Shown: positions 11,152 to 25,150 of the stretch, piece after piece
How the letters are laid out: the number at the start of each line of letters is the position of its first letter
Position numbering within the stretch: position 1 is the stretch's first letter
Assembly: GCA_023079485.1 (NCBI GenBank)
Contig: CM041083.1
Location: 110,773,554-110,837,553 of the forward strand
Length of the DNA: 64,000 bases
Origin: Archilochus colubris
Taxonomy: Eukaryota; Chordata; Aves; Apodiformes; Trochilidae
Reading direction: 5' to 3'
Position numbers and translations under genes: made by a program
Notes under the pieces: generated by a model
Databases searched by the model: none
What the model was told of the DNA's origin: nothing
The model's input: only the letters and a program-made list of their open reading frames with translations

Positions 11152-12757
11152 CTAGACAGAGAAGAGAAGTGTGTTTCTATTATTATTTCAGTCTTCAGTA
11201 ATATCCTCAGCAAAGAATCATGCTGAATGAGATGGAAAAACTGAGAGTAAGGTACCCGGGTTGGGTTGTCACTGGAAAATTCAGTACCTAACACTGAATG
11301 ACTTAGCTGATTCCTTCAGCTGCCACAGAAAAACCATCAGCCTCAATGGACCATATATTTATTTTTATTTTCAAAGGATCAGGTTCTTATATGTCTCCAA
11401 GCATACACGATTTATTTCCAGAGACTGGTGCTAGAATTGGAGGCTTGTTCACTAGCTTTCTAAGCCCAATGGCTGTGAATAGCTGCACTTCTCTCTCCAA
11501 ACATGTCACAGGCAACTCATCAAACATAGAGATGTACTCAACGTAAATGTTCAGAGAGAAAGCTATTATTAGTTTTTATTGTTCAAGCCTTGGACAAGGC
11601 CTGTACAAGCCTTGGACAGCTTCCCACCTCCACTGCTGCCATTGTTCCATGTGGTCACGCTCAGTTGCACTTTATGTCATGCAATGTAGACACACTTCTA
11701 CGTATGGCTTACAGAAAAGGAACATTTGCCAAAGCCATGATTCAAAATACCACACGCATGACTGGAAAAACCTTTCAGCTCCTGACTAGTAGTCTCCATG
11801 GTACTGTAGTCAAGAAATGGAAATCTGCAGAGGATCTGCAACCAGACACCTCTTTAATTTTGGCTTTGCTTTCTGAATAGGGTCTTTAGGTTTAACATCC
11901 CACAGGGGTTCCCTAATGGCATTTTAATTGCATCACAGTTTTCTTTCTGGCAGACACAGCCATATTTGCCCCTTAATTTAATGTCTACAACGTGTTTCAT
12001 CAGAGAGGAAAAATTGTTACAAAAATCAAAATAAAGACCACAGCCATAGGGAATACCTTTGAATGTACAGAGGCTGTTTGGCAAGGGAAGGAGGGTGTTA
12101 GTTGGTTTCTTTAGTGATACTATCTTACTAACAAGTTTTCTTTTAGTCCTGCCATTTAACTCCTGAAACTGTACCATGGTCTTACAAAAGAAACAAATCA
12201 CCTTGCAGTGGTTCAGTTTTGTTCCTTGCAAACCAACTAATTTGTAGTCCAGAGAACCAAGAGATCCCCCAAGATCCAGACTCCTGGAAGAATGCTTCGG
12301 GATCTGCCCCCAAAGCATGTTTCACCCAGAGCCTCTTGCTCTCCCCCTCTCAGAAATCCCAGACCTTGCTGCAAGTGTTGTGTAGCAATATCACTTTAAG
12401 CCCACCTGAAGTGAGAGTAAAGGTGATTTCCCAAAAAATGTTGTTATTTTTCAAGGACAAAAGCAGAAAAATAGTACACAGTTTGGACCACTGTCTGCTC
12501 AACATACTTCAAAAGAATGTAACACACTTTTTATCCAATGCCCAAGTGACTTGGTTGAGTTGGTTGCTGAGCACTACGCAGGGTCAGGAACTTCTGCATT
12601 TATAACTCTCACATGTGTGTTTTAAAAAGTAACTAGCACTTGGAAAGCTGAAAAAAATCAGTATACATCTCAGATACTAGAAGTACATTTTAAATGCATC
12701 AGTTTTTTTCTGCACAGTGCTACCACCAATTTTACCATGTTGTGTTAATGTATGTAT

Positions 12758-12850
12758 TAAAAAAAAAAACCAACAAAACAACAACAAAACAAATCAAGCC
12801 AAACCAAACCAAAATCAAACAAACAATAGGACAAACAAACCACCAAACAG
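12758..12850. repeat. A/CAAA-rich low-complexity tract
   Basis: The plus strand is an A-run followed by irregular CAAA, CAAAC and CCAAA units. It may be a decayed tail or simple repeat; no element body is recognised. Confidence 0.75.
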
Positions 12851-13329
12851 GTGATGGCTTTCAGTTTAAAAATAATAATTAAAAAACCATTCAATGGGTG
12901 CTCTCCTCTTTAGGACAAGGAACAGGGCCTTTAATGTTGTCTGGGCAATGTTGGCTTCACATACCTTTTTCAGGTGCTACATAACATATTACATGTGAAA
13001 TCTGCTTTGTGTACAGGTCATACAACTGCTTTGTCAGCCACAGGACTGAATAACCACAGGGAAGGTATAGTCAGCACATGGTCTCATCTGTCATTGAGTG
13101 GTGGTGAGCTTAATGTTTCCTCTCAGAACCAGAATACTAGGGCATTATTCTCTCAGGTTTAATTTTCTATCCCACTACATACCTCTAAATATAATGCCTG
13201 GTTACAGAGTTAAGCAAACAAAGTAACTTTTCCTTTCAGATGTAAACATGTTGAAAAAGAGCTTTTGTGATAGCTGCTTGTGACTAAAATGCTGTTTTTC
13301 TCTGTTTACCTTCAACAAATACAAATAGC

Positions 13330-13360
13330 ATATATATATATATATAAATATATGTATATA
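13330..13360. repeat. (TA)n microsatellite
   Basis: About 30 bp of TATATA with a few substitutions. Confidence 0.85.
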
Positions 13361-14350
13361 AGTGATTCTGCATAGTAAACCATGTATAATTTGGAAACAA
13401 CATTCAGCATCTGCCCTTAAACCTGTGTGGATGTTCACCCTAACAAAGGTGTTAGTTACTTTACAAAAACAAAAGAAAGAGCCATTTGGCCCCTTCACTG
13501 ACTTTTTAGAGATGTTTTTGGGAAGTAGAGAGCTGGCAGCATCCTTTGGCCTACCTGACACAGTTACTTTGTTTTGGTTTTCTGTGAAAAGGAACTTGAG
13601 ATATCAGGACATCAAAGTCTTGCTACTAATGTGAAATATCATATCAGTATTAGTCTCCACCACTTCTATAGGCAATTGTGCATTAAAAACACTCTTGTAA
13701 ACACTGAATAGTAAATGATGTGAAAAATCCAGTAGTAGCACATGGCTTTTGGCAATTTGACAGAACTTCTGAGCTGATCTTCTGATTTGAATATAAACAG
13801 ACAAGGGTGAAGAAGAAGACCATAAATAAGTCATAACTTTTCATTAAAATCCAGAAGCAGATGATCAAGAGTTTTCTCCTGTTTGCCTACAGTTCAGCAC
13901 ATCTTCTAAAACCATGCTTAACTTCAAACATGAAAGCAGCTCCATGGGAGCAATCAGGACTACTCAGGTACTTCAAACTGAGTGTGTGCTTATGCATAAT
14001 ATTGAACCAAGGCTTAATTCAAATAGCAGGAACAGACCTCTACCATATAGAAAAGAAAACTAAAAATGCAAGCAGACACTAAAAAATGGTATTTTTAGTG
14101 CCCAGAACAACAAGAGAGTGATTGTCTGCAAAGGGTTTTTTTAGGACTTTCTGTGAGTCTGCTTTATTTCTGAACCACCCGGGGATCAGGGCAATGGAAA
14201 AGCAGCTTTCAGAAAGTGTGCCCAGTGTAAAGGGTGCAGCTTTGCAGTGATTCATCCTCAGCTCTAGGTCTGAAATGAAACCTGAGATGTTTTTCTTCAC
14301 AGCTGAATGTTATTTTTACCCTTAGTAAATATACTGTGTTACACCTGGAA

Positions 14351-14376
14351 TTAAAAAAAAAAAAAAAAAAAAAAAA
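14351..14376. repeat. Poly-A run
   Basis: An uninterrupted run of about 26 A on the plus strand. The sequence before it does not match a retroelement that I recognise. Confidence 0.85.
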
Positions 14377-14562
14377 GTGGAAAAACTACAATCATAGAAC
14401 CCAAGAACATTATGTGCAGTCCTGAGCTGACTCAGCTTTGCTTGCTGATAGAATCTATTGAAGAAAGTGCTTCTCTGTAGGTCCTTGGACCTGGAAACCT
14501 TGCCTTTATTCAGGGTTACTTAGAATCAAGCTGATTTCATGGTTAAATTTAGTGCCTATTCC

Positions 14563-14613
14563 TACTGGAGCCCATTGGAGTTTTGCCAACCATTGACTCT
14601 GATGAAAGCAGAT
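14563..14613. repeat. Possible ancient amniote repeat relic
   Basis: The segment has CCCATTGGAGTTTTGCC followed by CCATTGACTCTGATG and GAAAGCAGAT. This resembles the CATTGACTTCAATGGGAGCAGGATCAGG tail shared by many old repeats in turtles, crocodiles and birds. The family assignment is from memory and the match is diverged. Confidence 0.35.
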
Positions 14614-15827
14614 GTAAGTTCATAAATAAATGTATGAAACACATTTCTGCATCGTCACTATGCTACTATTTTCCCCATGTGACATGAAACACCTGCGTTG
14701 TGTTAAAATGCAAGGTGTCAGGGAAACACAGATTAAGAATCAGCAAAATTTTACATTATTTCTGTGACATTCCCACAATATAAATTCATCTATTTAATAT
14801 TTCTGAATATCAGAGGGAAAAAAATGAGAAATATTGTATTTTCAAAAAATATTTATGTCTTTATACATTTTTTTAATAACCAAAGTTTGGATAACTTCCT
14901 TACAGAAGCTACTTATAGAAAAGAAGCTCAAGAAAGTAGAGTGATATAAGATTATCTTTGAAGAGTTATCCATGCATTGTCCCCATCCATCCAAGGCTGG
15001 TCAAGTCAGAAGACACACTGAGTTACCAGGTACTTTTCTTCTGTGAGGCTCTGGCAAACAAACCAATACAGCATAAAGATTCATCTCCTCACCTCTCCTC
15101 TCCCATTTTGTAATAACAGTGATCCAAGAGGGAAACAGCTCCAGCAGGCTTGCTATGTCCCCACCCTGTCTTTACGTAAAAGAGGGAGAGCTCTGCAAAG
15201 CCAGCTCCCTTGGATAATTTGGAACAACATATGTAAATTTATATTTAGCCAAAATGACATCATTAAAAGGTCAGCTCACGCTGAGTGTATTACAAAGCAT
15301 GCTCAGGCTCATGTCTTCACTGCAGCTACTCAAGTTGTGAATTTGGTCAGCCCTTCCCCCAGCAAAATGGTTTGTCCCTGAAAAAGGGGCCCATGAAGAA
15401 AAACAAATTTTCCTGAAATTTCTTACTTTGAGGCACATTATTTCTTAAAGCACATCTTTACTTCAGTCCACAATATCAACTCAAAGAGTTACATAGCTGT
15501 AGCCCTAAATTCTTCCCCTCCCCTCTCTACACTCTTTTCCTCTGCGTGAACCATCTGCTGAGACCTCACAAAGCAGTGACATACAAAGACGAATCCTTTT
15601 GGGTTCCCCTTTGGCAGTAGTCAATAGGGACTGCACAACTTTTCCTGGTGAGAAGGACCTCACCCTCCCTGGCAGCAGGAGTGGCTGCATCAGCAGCTTT
15701 GCAGAGCCCCAGGGGCTGCCTCACAGACACCAGTGGTGATCCCCAAGGGTGCTGAGACAGTAAACAGTGCATTCATTGGTGATATCAGAGGTCTCAAAGT
15801 TTGCTTTGATAGAGCTCGGCTTTCACC

Positions 15828-15845
15828 ACACACACACACACACAC
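15828..15845. repeat. (CA)n microsatellite
   Basis: Nine CA dinucleotides on the plus strand. Confidence 0.9.
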
Positions 15846-16799
15846 TCATCACCCAGGGACAAAGCTGGATTCTGAGCCCAGCTTCTTCACATCCACCAGG
15901 AGAAGCTCTGCAAGAGCACCAAGCCCCCTGCTCCTGTGCAGGCACCTGCCCTAAATCTGTTGCCTGAGCACCGCTACACATAACCTGCTGAAAGGAAAAC
16001 ACAGGCTGTATTTTCCCTTCCAAGGCTTCTTGTGAAAGCAGTGCAAAATTTCCTGCAGCAGACTCTGGCGTAACAGAGGCATTAAAATGATGGCTGGGTA
16101 AGTAACTCAGTGCTTAGCTTATAACCTGAGTCACTCCCTCACCCACGTAGGGTGTCTGGGTGGGATGCTCACCCACAGGAAAGTGGACAATCAGAGCGGG
16201 AGTGAGATACTGCTGTCTGTCAAAGGGAGGGAAACCCCTCAGGGCTCATGCTGCTGGCTAAAGCTGTGGAGACAGTCTGTTTATCTTTGCTATAAGGTGA
16301 GTGTCAAAAGCAGTCCTAAAAAGAAAAAAGAAAATAAAAAACACACAAAACTCAAGTCCTCACTAGGCCAAGCAGTAATGGATGTGCAGTACTCCATGCT
16401 GGGCTATGAAGGGGAAACCCAAATGTTTTTCAAGAGACCAGGGCTGTGAATAAACTGGGCATAGGGCAACCTAGAGTTAATACATTCCTGCAGGATCCAA
16501 AACAGGGGCAGATACCACTGCAAAAGGTACCCTGGACTCAGTAGGTGTTCAAGATTGCAGGGGGTCAGCCCAGGGGCTACTCAGAGATGTCACAGCATGG
16601 CATACAGAGGTGCCTCGGGCTCCTTCCTTGAGTGAAAGGAGAAAGCAAACACCACGTGCCAACACTTGCAATGTTTCTGGCTTTCTGTGAGCAGCACACA
16701 AGATGCTTGTTTATTGAGCTGTACATGTAGCAGCTGTTCATTTTCAATCAAATAATAACTTTTGCTAATTGAAGCAATCATTTTTAATTTTTTTTTGCT

Positions 16800-16970
16800 T
16801 AACCTTCCCCAGCTATCTTGTGGTCCACAGCTGCTTCAAGCCTTCAGGCCATCATGGCAAATTAAGGCAGTCAGCGTCTGGCTCACTAGAGGCCAGTCAA
16901 GCTATAAATATTACTGGCCTGGCTCTTTTTGTTCACAGCACGGGGAAACAGCTGGTTTAAGTTTGACTGC
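16800..16970. promoter_or_regulatory. Candidate intronic enhancer with GATA, RUNX, E-box and ETS words
   Basis: Within 30 bases lie an ETS-type TTCC (16805), a GATA core in CTATCT (16813-16818), a RUNX word TGTGGT (16819-16824) and an E-box CAGCTG (16828-16833). A second CAGCTG occurs near 16949. These are words used by haematopoietic and endothelial enhancers. The call is inference from motif clustering only. Confidence 0.3.
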
Positions 16971-18510
16971 ACGTTGTCATTTCTCCATTAACACAAACAC
17001 TTCAATATTTCTTATGTGTGAGGTTGGAGTGAAGAAAGGGGAAGAAGGGAAGAGGGTCACTAAAAGCCAAACCTAAAAAATGATGTCCTGTATATACTTA
17101 ATTTACAATTAGATTGCTGCCTGGGAGAAGGCAGAAGTCAGACATGGTGATAGCTTGGCCAAAGCCACAATAACTTCCCAGTTGGCCTATAACTTTCAGG
17201 ACCTATTTTCTCTTATTTTCTTTTATTATTTTAATAGAAATTCTATTATAATGGTAATAGATTACATTTCTTGAATTGTATTTCATTTCAGCAGCTTGTA
17301 AGACTGTTGCATTTGTGGTTTCATAAATATGAAATACCAGGAGGCAGGGCCCTTCCTAAACCACATATGCCTTCTTTTGTGGTTGGGAATCATACAGAAA
17401 GGTAGTAAAGTAGAGCATGCCAGGCATAAATAGAAGTGACATCTCATATGGAAACCATAATCCACCCTGTCTGTGGGATGTCTGCTGATTTTTGTGATTA
17501 GCATTGTCAGGCTGTGAGGATAACAGGTGTGAAATGGTGAAGTCAATGATTAGCCACGTTTCTTTTTCTTATTTGTCTTCAGCTTTGTTTTAAAATGTTA
17601 TTCCCAACCTTTAAATACTGAACACCCCCAGCGATACTTCCCTGACAAAATAAAACATCTACCAATGAAGGGGGAGGAGAAGACTCACCTCAAAAACTCA
17701 GAGACAACCTACTTACTGACAGTGTCTTTGCCATGCCAGTCTGAGGAAACACCACAACCAGCAGCTCTAAAAACTTTAGACACAGAAAATACTATACTGG
17801 AAATAAAGCAGTAATGGCATCAACAGTCATCAATAATGACATAACCCCTGTGGGGGTCCAATGTCAATATTTGAAGACTAATGTTATATTTCACGACCCA
17901 TATGAAATTTTGGTTGCTTAACACTTTTGAGATTCTGTCAATAGTCACCTTCTTAAATTCCTGAAGCTAAGTACACAATTCAAGCCTCAGGGGTAAATCC
18001 AAACTGTAACCATGACAATTATGGATGAACACATTATCCCAGAGTGGAAAGTTTTTTAGATAGCACCTGCCAGCCCAGTACCCTCTGGAAAAGCTGAAAA
18101 AAAATTAGCCATAGTAGTGGTGGGTTGGGTTTGTTTTTCTCTTTGGCAATATGTTTACCTCAAGAATAAGAGCCAAACCACGCAGACACGCACACTTAAT
18201 GTTAAGCTGGTGGATTTCAGAGCAAAGAGGATCTTCTTGAAGTAGTTACACAAAAAGCCCTAAATAGTGAAGATTCTGAATTTGTTTTTCCAGTTTTTTT
18301 AGTTTTGGAGGGAGCCACTCCACCAACCACCCAGTCAGAGGGAAAAAAAGATTATCAGTCTGAGATAACTACCACTGTGTCTTTTTACCCAGGATTAGTG
18401 TTACTTTATACAGCCAGCTCCAATAAGTGCATTAGGAAAGTCATCCTCTTAAGACAGCTTTTCTGCAGACTGATGTAGGGGCTGCCTCAAACCCTCTTGG
18501 AGACAGGCGA

Positions 18511-18545
18511 GAAAGTCCCATTGACTGCAATGGGGTTTGAACCAC
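18511..18545. repeat. Possible ancient amniote repeat relic
   Basis: The words GTCCCATTGACTGCAATGGG and GTTTGAACCACG resemble the palindromic CATTGA-TCAATGG core found in old amniote repeats. It is short, so the call is weak. Confidence 0.28.
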
Positions 18546-20191
18546 GCTTATTGGTTAGTCTGAGCTGAGGTTTACCAAAAATACCAGGACCACATGCCAG
18601 TGGTACACCACCAGATGTGGAAGGGATGGCACTGAGCCTCAGCTGCAGGGCTGTGCTCCAGGGATGGAAAAAGCCATGCCCTTGAAAAACAAGTGATGTC
18701 AAAGCGATGACCGCAGAGCAGTCCTGTTTCTCCACACAAGGTGTGCAAATATTCTCACTACATCCACTAGGATCATGCCACAGACCATAATGCAGGTGAT
18801 CTCACCTAAAGTAAGCCACATGAGCCTGTATCCTGGTAGAAGGGTGTTTCTGTCCTGGTGGCCATACAGAGATCTGTATGGATGAATTCACCCTTCTCAG
18901 TGGCTGAGCACATCAATGCACATGGGTAGACTGTGCAAGGTATGTCAAGTGCTACCCATTCCGTTTGCTGATTTGTATAGCAAGAACCAGCTACTGCTTA
19001 GAAGATTTTACATCAAGGGGGAAAGGAAAAAAAAAAATCAAACAAAAAGTTGAAGTCACTTTGGACTCAGAAAAGTCCTCCTGTGTCTCAGATGCACTCA
19101 ACCTAGCTAGTACAGAGGCTCTTTGATGAAAACTTAGAACAGTAACATGCAAAGAAAAATGTTTTTTCCCAAAAGAGCCAGCACAAAAGATATATTAAGT
19201 GATAATTTCATTCTCAAATGGTTTTTGAGCAATAATTGGTAGCACTTAAAATAACATTTTGCACATGATTAAGTATTAATGGCAACTAATTATTTCTGGC
19301 ATTTCGTTAAACCTTCTGTATCAGCCAAGATGTTGGAAAACTTCTGCTGCGCTTTCACTGCAGCTAACTTTTAAAATGCTTTTTCAATGAAATCATCACC
19401 CTGCTCATGGCAAGTGAAATTTATCTGTGGCCTGAATAAGACTCTGTGTTCCACTTCAATTTCCCTTAAAAAGATGGATTACTGGTTAGGAAATGTAGTT
19501 CTTCCAAGCTACCTTTGTATAGTCCCATCTCTGTGCATGGCAGAGTCCCATGCTTGAGTGTATTCAGGGACCACTTAAGCAATCCATGGGTTTATGAGTT
19601 GCTTAGGCAGTAACTATGGCTTCATAAAGCAATTCTACAGGAGCAAATTTCACCCTAACTGCATAACATGAATTGCATTCATTCATTGTAATAGAATTGC
19701 CCATACTTTGATAAAAAAATTAAAGAAAAATAAACAGAACACTAAGTAACAGGATGATGTATGCAAATTCAGATTTATATTGTAGAGTATTACTGTAAGT
19801 GGGTGAATCTCTTGGTTTGACACAAGAGCAATATATAGCAGGAAACAATATTATTACATTCTAAAGAAAGACTGGCTGCATGATGGCACCAAAGGTTTCA
19901 TTAGATTTATGTACCTAGGAGAAATATAGTGGCTATAGCAGCATAATGGATTTGAAGAAATTCAGTCTGATACTACCTGTGAAAATCTGCATTGTATATG
20001 TAACAACAGCAAGATAAATCACAGCTTTAATTTAAACTTTTCTTGATTTATTTAATTTAAGTTGGGCCTTTAGGCTATATTTTTTAGTACCGTGCAGCAG
20101 GGTTTAACATTAAAAATACTGTCATTGTCAAAGAAAGCTGTGTAGCTAATCCCTCTGCAACACACTGAAAACAACCAAACAACCTTTTAAT

Positions 20192-20229
20192 TTCATTCTA
20201 ATGTTATTTCTTCATTCTAAAGTTATTTC
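20192..20229. repeat. 19-bp tandem duplication
   Basis: Two adjacent copies of TTCATTCTAATGTTATTTC, differing at one base, are present. Confidence 0.85.
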
Positions 20230-22569
20230 TCACAGGCACACCAGTTTTGAGACTGTTATGTTTTGAGATTTAATGTAGGGCAAATACAGCCAAAGTATAT
20301 TGGGTAGAGTCCTAGCAGTGCGAGCACATTTCAGCTTTGAATGGGTACTTAATAGCTGATGTGTAAGAAGTTTAGTACACTCCTAAAATTTTATATGCCC
20401 TCCCAGACAACAGAATATATGGCTAGGAAGCAGCCTAACACCGTCAGAAGGGAGAGCTGGACAGCAAAAAATAAAAAGGCTTACTATTCCCTGGTTGCCA
20501 CTTTGTGGGGTCTGTTACCCTGTTTTGCATTGCCTTCACACCATATTATTCAGACCCAGGCTCCCCCTTAGGAAAATTATTACAGAGGGTGCTCTGGAGA
20601 TCCTAAGGGTAGCACTTCAGCAACCCCACAGTGTGTCTGTGGTAATTTAGACTCCTTTGGGATAACCCAGATTTTCAAAGAGGTTTAAACACAGACAGTA
20701 CAGTTTTACTAAAATTGAAAAGCAGCTCCAATCTCTATTGCTACCACATGTATTAATTTTTAACACGTAAAACATTTTTAGAATTGTTTCATTTAAGGAG
20801 ATAAATTCATGGACTTCAAATAAGCAGGGTTAGGAAGGCTTCTGCAGAAAAGAATATGCCAAGTATATTTGCAGGGAATCACTAATCTTCATGTATAACT
20901 TGTGGCCAATATTATGTATGTGACAAACAGCAGATGATCTGTCAGGAAATGCGTGAAACAACATCATACAAATAAGACAGGCCTAGCAGGACTTCAGGAA
21001 GGAAAAAATGGTTTTCATATTTGTAAGAAACAAACACTTGTATCACACTGACCTGTAGAGACGTCTGTATTGACAGCACTACTCAATGTATCAGAATATT
21101 TGCTGTGATTGTTTTGCAATAATATGACTGATAAGTAATTCCATTGTATGCAAGATTTGAGGGATGCACACTTTTTTGCACAACTGGTAGGAATATCACA
21201 CACTAGGATTTTTATTTTTTTACTTTTTACCTTTTACACTATAAATATTGCATGCATACACATAAATGAATTTTAGAAATGCCACAACTTATTTGTATTT
21301 GGTACTTGGCAATATTAGATCTCCATTAAAGTGTACTGTTAAGATCCATTTTTCCAGGTGTGTGCTAGGCCTTATAAAATAATAGATTTATGATGAAATA
21401 AAAAGTGCATTTTAATTACAAACAATAATTTTTAACCTTGTGTAAAGTATAAGCATGCAATATACACATTGATTTTTTTTTAGTCTTAATCTAGTCTTAT
21501 CTTTGGTAGTCTATAAGTGATTTTTTCTTTGTTTTTCAGTATGTCATGTCTTCTTTATTTCACTGCATAATGCTATGTCTTAGGATTTGAAATAAAGTAT
21601 GAATTTTCCTCATCTTCTTCTTAGCAACTTCTCATTGCTCTGTCAATAGGGGAGGCTGTCAAATCCAAGACTAATAAACTAAACCCTGCATCAATTGCTG
21701 CAGATGATTTTTGATACAATATAGAAAGAATTAAATTTCTTCCCATTGTTTTCATTCAGAACGTCCCCTTCAGAAAATCAGTGTTCTGATCAAAAATATT
21801 TTGCGGTTCAGAGGAGTAACTTGTACATCTCACATGTTGGTTGATATTGGGAAAGAATGGCCACTGCTGAGCTGTTCACTTTCTAGTGGTGGCCATTAAG
21901 CAACCTTGAGTAATGCTGCTCTGAGAAAAATGAGTAACTTGGTTTTTATGTGCTGTTCAGCTGATCTGCACTAAGCTCCAAGTCCTAATGCTGGAGTGGG
22001 CAGATCTAATGCTATTCTTTTTAGAGAAGACATGCAAAAAATTTATCCTTGTCATCCCTCTACTTCTGTAGTAGCAGTAAAGGTGGTCTGGACGGTACAA
22101 AAATCTGCCACTGGGGTTTCAGATGCCTTGACAACTCCTGGGTGCCACCTATCTATAACAATTAACACTTCTGCTGGAAAAGTATGAATCAAAATTATGC
22201 CCTCTAGCTAATAAAAAAAGATGGATTTAAAGACAATTTCCCATAAACTCAAATTATATATGCCAGCAAAAGTAGATGCATGTTCTGTTAGTAACATTGG
22301 AGATCATATGCACAAGCATGTTGCTTGGCTTGTGTAGAGACCAGGATACCTCTGAAGGCAAGGCAGATACCCCTCTTTGCAAAAAACAGCTTTGGCAGCC
22401 TAAACCAGCAACAAATTCCTGTCTATTGACGGTGTGAGTAGCCAAAGTACCACCCTAAGCGATTCATTGCTTGCCCACACTGATAGAAAACAGCATAAAA
22501 GAAGGAGAAATTATAGGCATTATAAAGGTATGTCCAAACAGTCTGTTTAATTCAGGGCTTCTGAATGTT

Positions 22570-22652
22570 TATCTGTGGAAGGGAAGTTGGAACCAGATGA
22601 TCTTTAAAAGGTCTTTTCTGGTCCAATCCATTCTATGATTCAGTGATCCCCG
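22570..22652 (+). mobile_element. CR1 LINE 3' end fragment
   Basis: The plus strand has GGAACCAGATGATCTTTAAA, AGGTCTTTTCTGGTCCAATC and CATTCTATGATTC, which is a diverged CR1 3' terminus with its octamer. The 5' limit is uncertain. Confidence 0.75.
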
Positions 22653-23725
22653 GAAAGTATTTCAAGTTCACATATACAAGGTGAACACACCTTAGATTTG
22701 GGCAATAGAGACAGCGAGCCCCCCAACCTGAGTCCATGTCCCCAAACACCAGGCAGTAAAACGTGCTGAACACAAGCCCATCCTGACTCCTGAACACATA
22801 CAACACATGAACTGTGGGTTCAGGTGAGAGACAGGGTGCCTAAATCCAGCCCTTCAGCTGGGAGGCTCTGCCCTGGTGTCTGTGCTGCAGATCCCCGCTC
22901 ACTGGTTACTTCTGGTTTTATTCAACAACAGCCCCCAGGAGAGAAGTAGAGGTGCTGAGCACAGGATCTCTCCCAGATGCATGCCTAAACACATATCCAT
23001 CCACAATAAAACTTTCAGGCCTCTCTAGATAGCCAGGCAGCACATGGCTGCCTCTGCAGATACCCTGCGGTAACAGGGGAACCTCAGGGTGTCCCACCCT
23101 GTCTGGACCAAGGCATCCCTGCCAGAGCTGAGTGCTTTAGTGCAGGAAGCTCCCTGGGTTCCCAGATCAGGTCTCTTACCAGTCTATACTGGTCTGAGGC
23201 ATGCAGGTGTGTAACAGCAAATTTTCTGCACTCTGCTCTCACCCTACATGGTTTTTCCTGGAGACCCAATTTAGCTGATCTGACTGTAGGAACATGTTTT
23301 TGTCTTGGTAAGGGCCCTGACCTCCTAAATCAGAGTATAATCTTTACCAGTATTGCTAATAGTGATTAGTTAGGACAAGGTTTCAGCTAATAAAAGATGG
23401 TTTCTATTTTAGTTATTTTAAAAATGTGATTGACCAACAGTTTTGAATTCATCTGAATTATCTAGACTCTTCCTTAAGACCTGAGAGTATGTCAAAGCAG
23501 GGGACTCTGTATAGCTGACTTTAGTTATGTATAGTGTTACAAATTATTACAACTCATCTCAGTAATGATTAACACTATCTACTCCAAACTACTTTATGGC
23601 ATTGAGAAAAACTGATCAGTTCTCTTACAAAAATACAAGCATGAAGCTAATTTTAGGAAGCAGTTGAAACTGGGTTTGAATCAGTATCCTATTTGTGATT
23701 ATATTTGTACATTTGCTCACCACAA

Positions 23726-23822
23726 AAACAAAAAAACAAAACAAACAAACAAAAAAACCCAAACAAACAAACAAACAAAAAAAAAAAAAAAAAAGGGAAA
23801 AAAGAAACCAAAACCAAACCAA
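23726..23822. repeat. A-rich (CAAA)n tract
   Basis: About 95 bases of CAAA/CAAAA units with an A-run of about 18. Open frames across it on the minus strand (Phe/Leu/Val-rich) are artefacts. Confidence 0.85.
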
Positions 23823-25150
23823 ACAACATGCTGAAACTGACTGTGAATAACTTTTGAATAAGTAGGCTTACCAGGCGACACCCCCTAATTCTTTGTAACT
23901 TCAGTTCATCATTTATTTCTACACATCTCAAATCTTTGACTGGAAATTCTGGATTTAATTTCAAGCACAGTTTCCACCTGTACCAGTGAAAAGTACAGGT
24001 GTGATAAGTGGTCAAACCACTTTGCTCTGCTTGTGGTGTTCTTTACGTTAGCATAGCAAGTGTGAACAGTAACCACTGTGCCCATAGCTGAGTTTTTTCT
24101 AAATAACTGATGCTGGGAGATGAGATTAGTAGGCAGATGTTTGTGACAAAGAGATCTGAAGCATGGTTCTCACTGATATATCACCAACAATTGCGAGCAA
24201 CCATGTCTTTGGACCTCTGCCCTCCAGCAACACCAGAGGAAAACTGTTTTGACAGTCATGCATTTTAAACAGGAAAGCACTTGTTTGGATAGTTTCCTTG
24301 AAAAACCAAAAATAACTCATTTGTGCATGGGAGAAATGACATAGAGTGCTCCTATGCTTGGGAGACCTACCAGTCGATATCCACAACTCCAGTGTGTAAT
24401 TCTTTCAGCTTCATCATTACATTTCTCCTTTATAGCAACATTCGTAAAGTCCCAAGACAACAATTAATAAACTGATAGGATCTGGCTACTGCCCACTGAA
24501 CTGAATAATTTATTTTCTTGTTCCTTTCTACTCCCCTGCTTGCCTCGGTACATGTGATCCTTCTTCAGCGTGAGCTCTTCTTAAATCGAACTCCACAATT
24601 ACACTTTTTGGCACTATATTTACAGTGAATATAAAAATAAATCTCCATATTTCAATCCTTCTGTAATCGCAAAGTTTTACTCCCCTGTGATTCCCTGTCT
24701 GGTTATATTTAGAGCAAAGGCAACTTCTCAAATTACTGTATTTTGAGAATTATTATTTTGAATATTATTTTGAGAAATTCCATTGAGCATTAGAACACAG
24801 GACACACCCTTATCTGTATCAATGGTGCTGCCTCTGACTAGAGCAAACTCACATTTTGATAATTTTAACCTATGATCTTTCACCTAGCGTGCAGTATGAG
24901 TTGGCATCCCAAATTAACCAGTCAGAGGAAACACAGAAAGGTACTGCACAAACTCATGAGAAGGTTGTGTCTGTAGCACCATTTGACACCCTAAGTAACA
25001 CCTGAATGGGGTTGGCAGGTGTAATGTACTATGTATGGGAGAACTGTAGACCTTCAGGACAGCAGCTGGTTGCCAGGTGGGTTATCTTGGGGCATCTAAA
25101 TTGGTGATAGAAAACATATATTTGAGCCATGGTAATACTGGCATTATTAC

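Larger units (their letters stand above)
11152..25150 (-). other. ERG: ERG intron between the 218-bp and 152-bp exons
   Basis: This intron of about 14 kb has several A-rich runs, two TA/CA microsatellites, a CR1 3' fragment near 22.6 kb, two possible ancient amniote repeat relics (14563-14613, 18511-18545) and a candidate regulatory cluster at 16.8-17.0 kb. A more GC-rich patch at about 22.7-23.3 kb and another at 15.5-16.5 kb have no family that I recognise. Open frames up to 154 codons occur, but chance predicts about that in this much sequence. Confidence 0.8.

Noticed and set aside
11854..12318. 154-codon, Cys-containing open frame on the minus strand, with an overlapping 128-codon frame on the plus strand
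   Set aside because: I considered a decayed retroviral envelope-like piece but could not recognise a family; adjacent sequence has stops in that frame, and about one frame of this length is expected by chance in this much DNA.
23625..24015. Phe/Leu/Val-rich minus-strand frames resembling membrane segments
   Set aside because: They come from translating the A-rich CAAA tract on the opposite strand.
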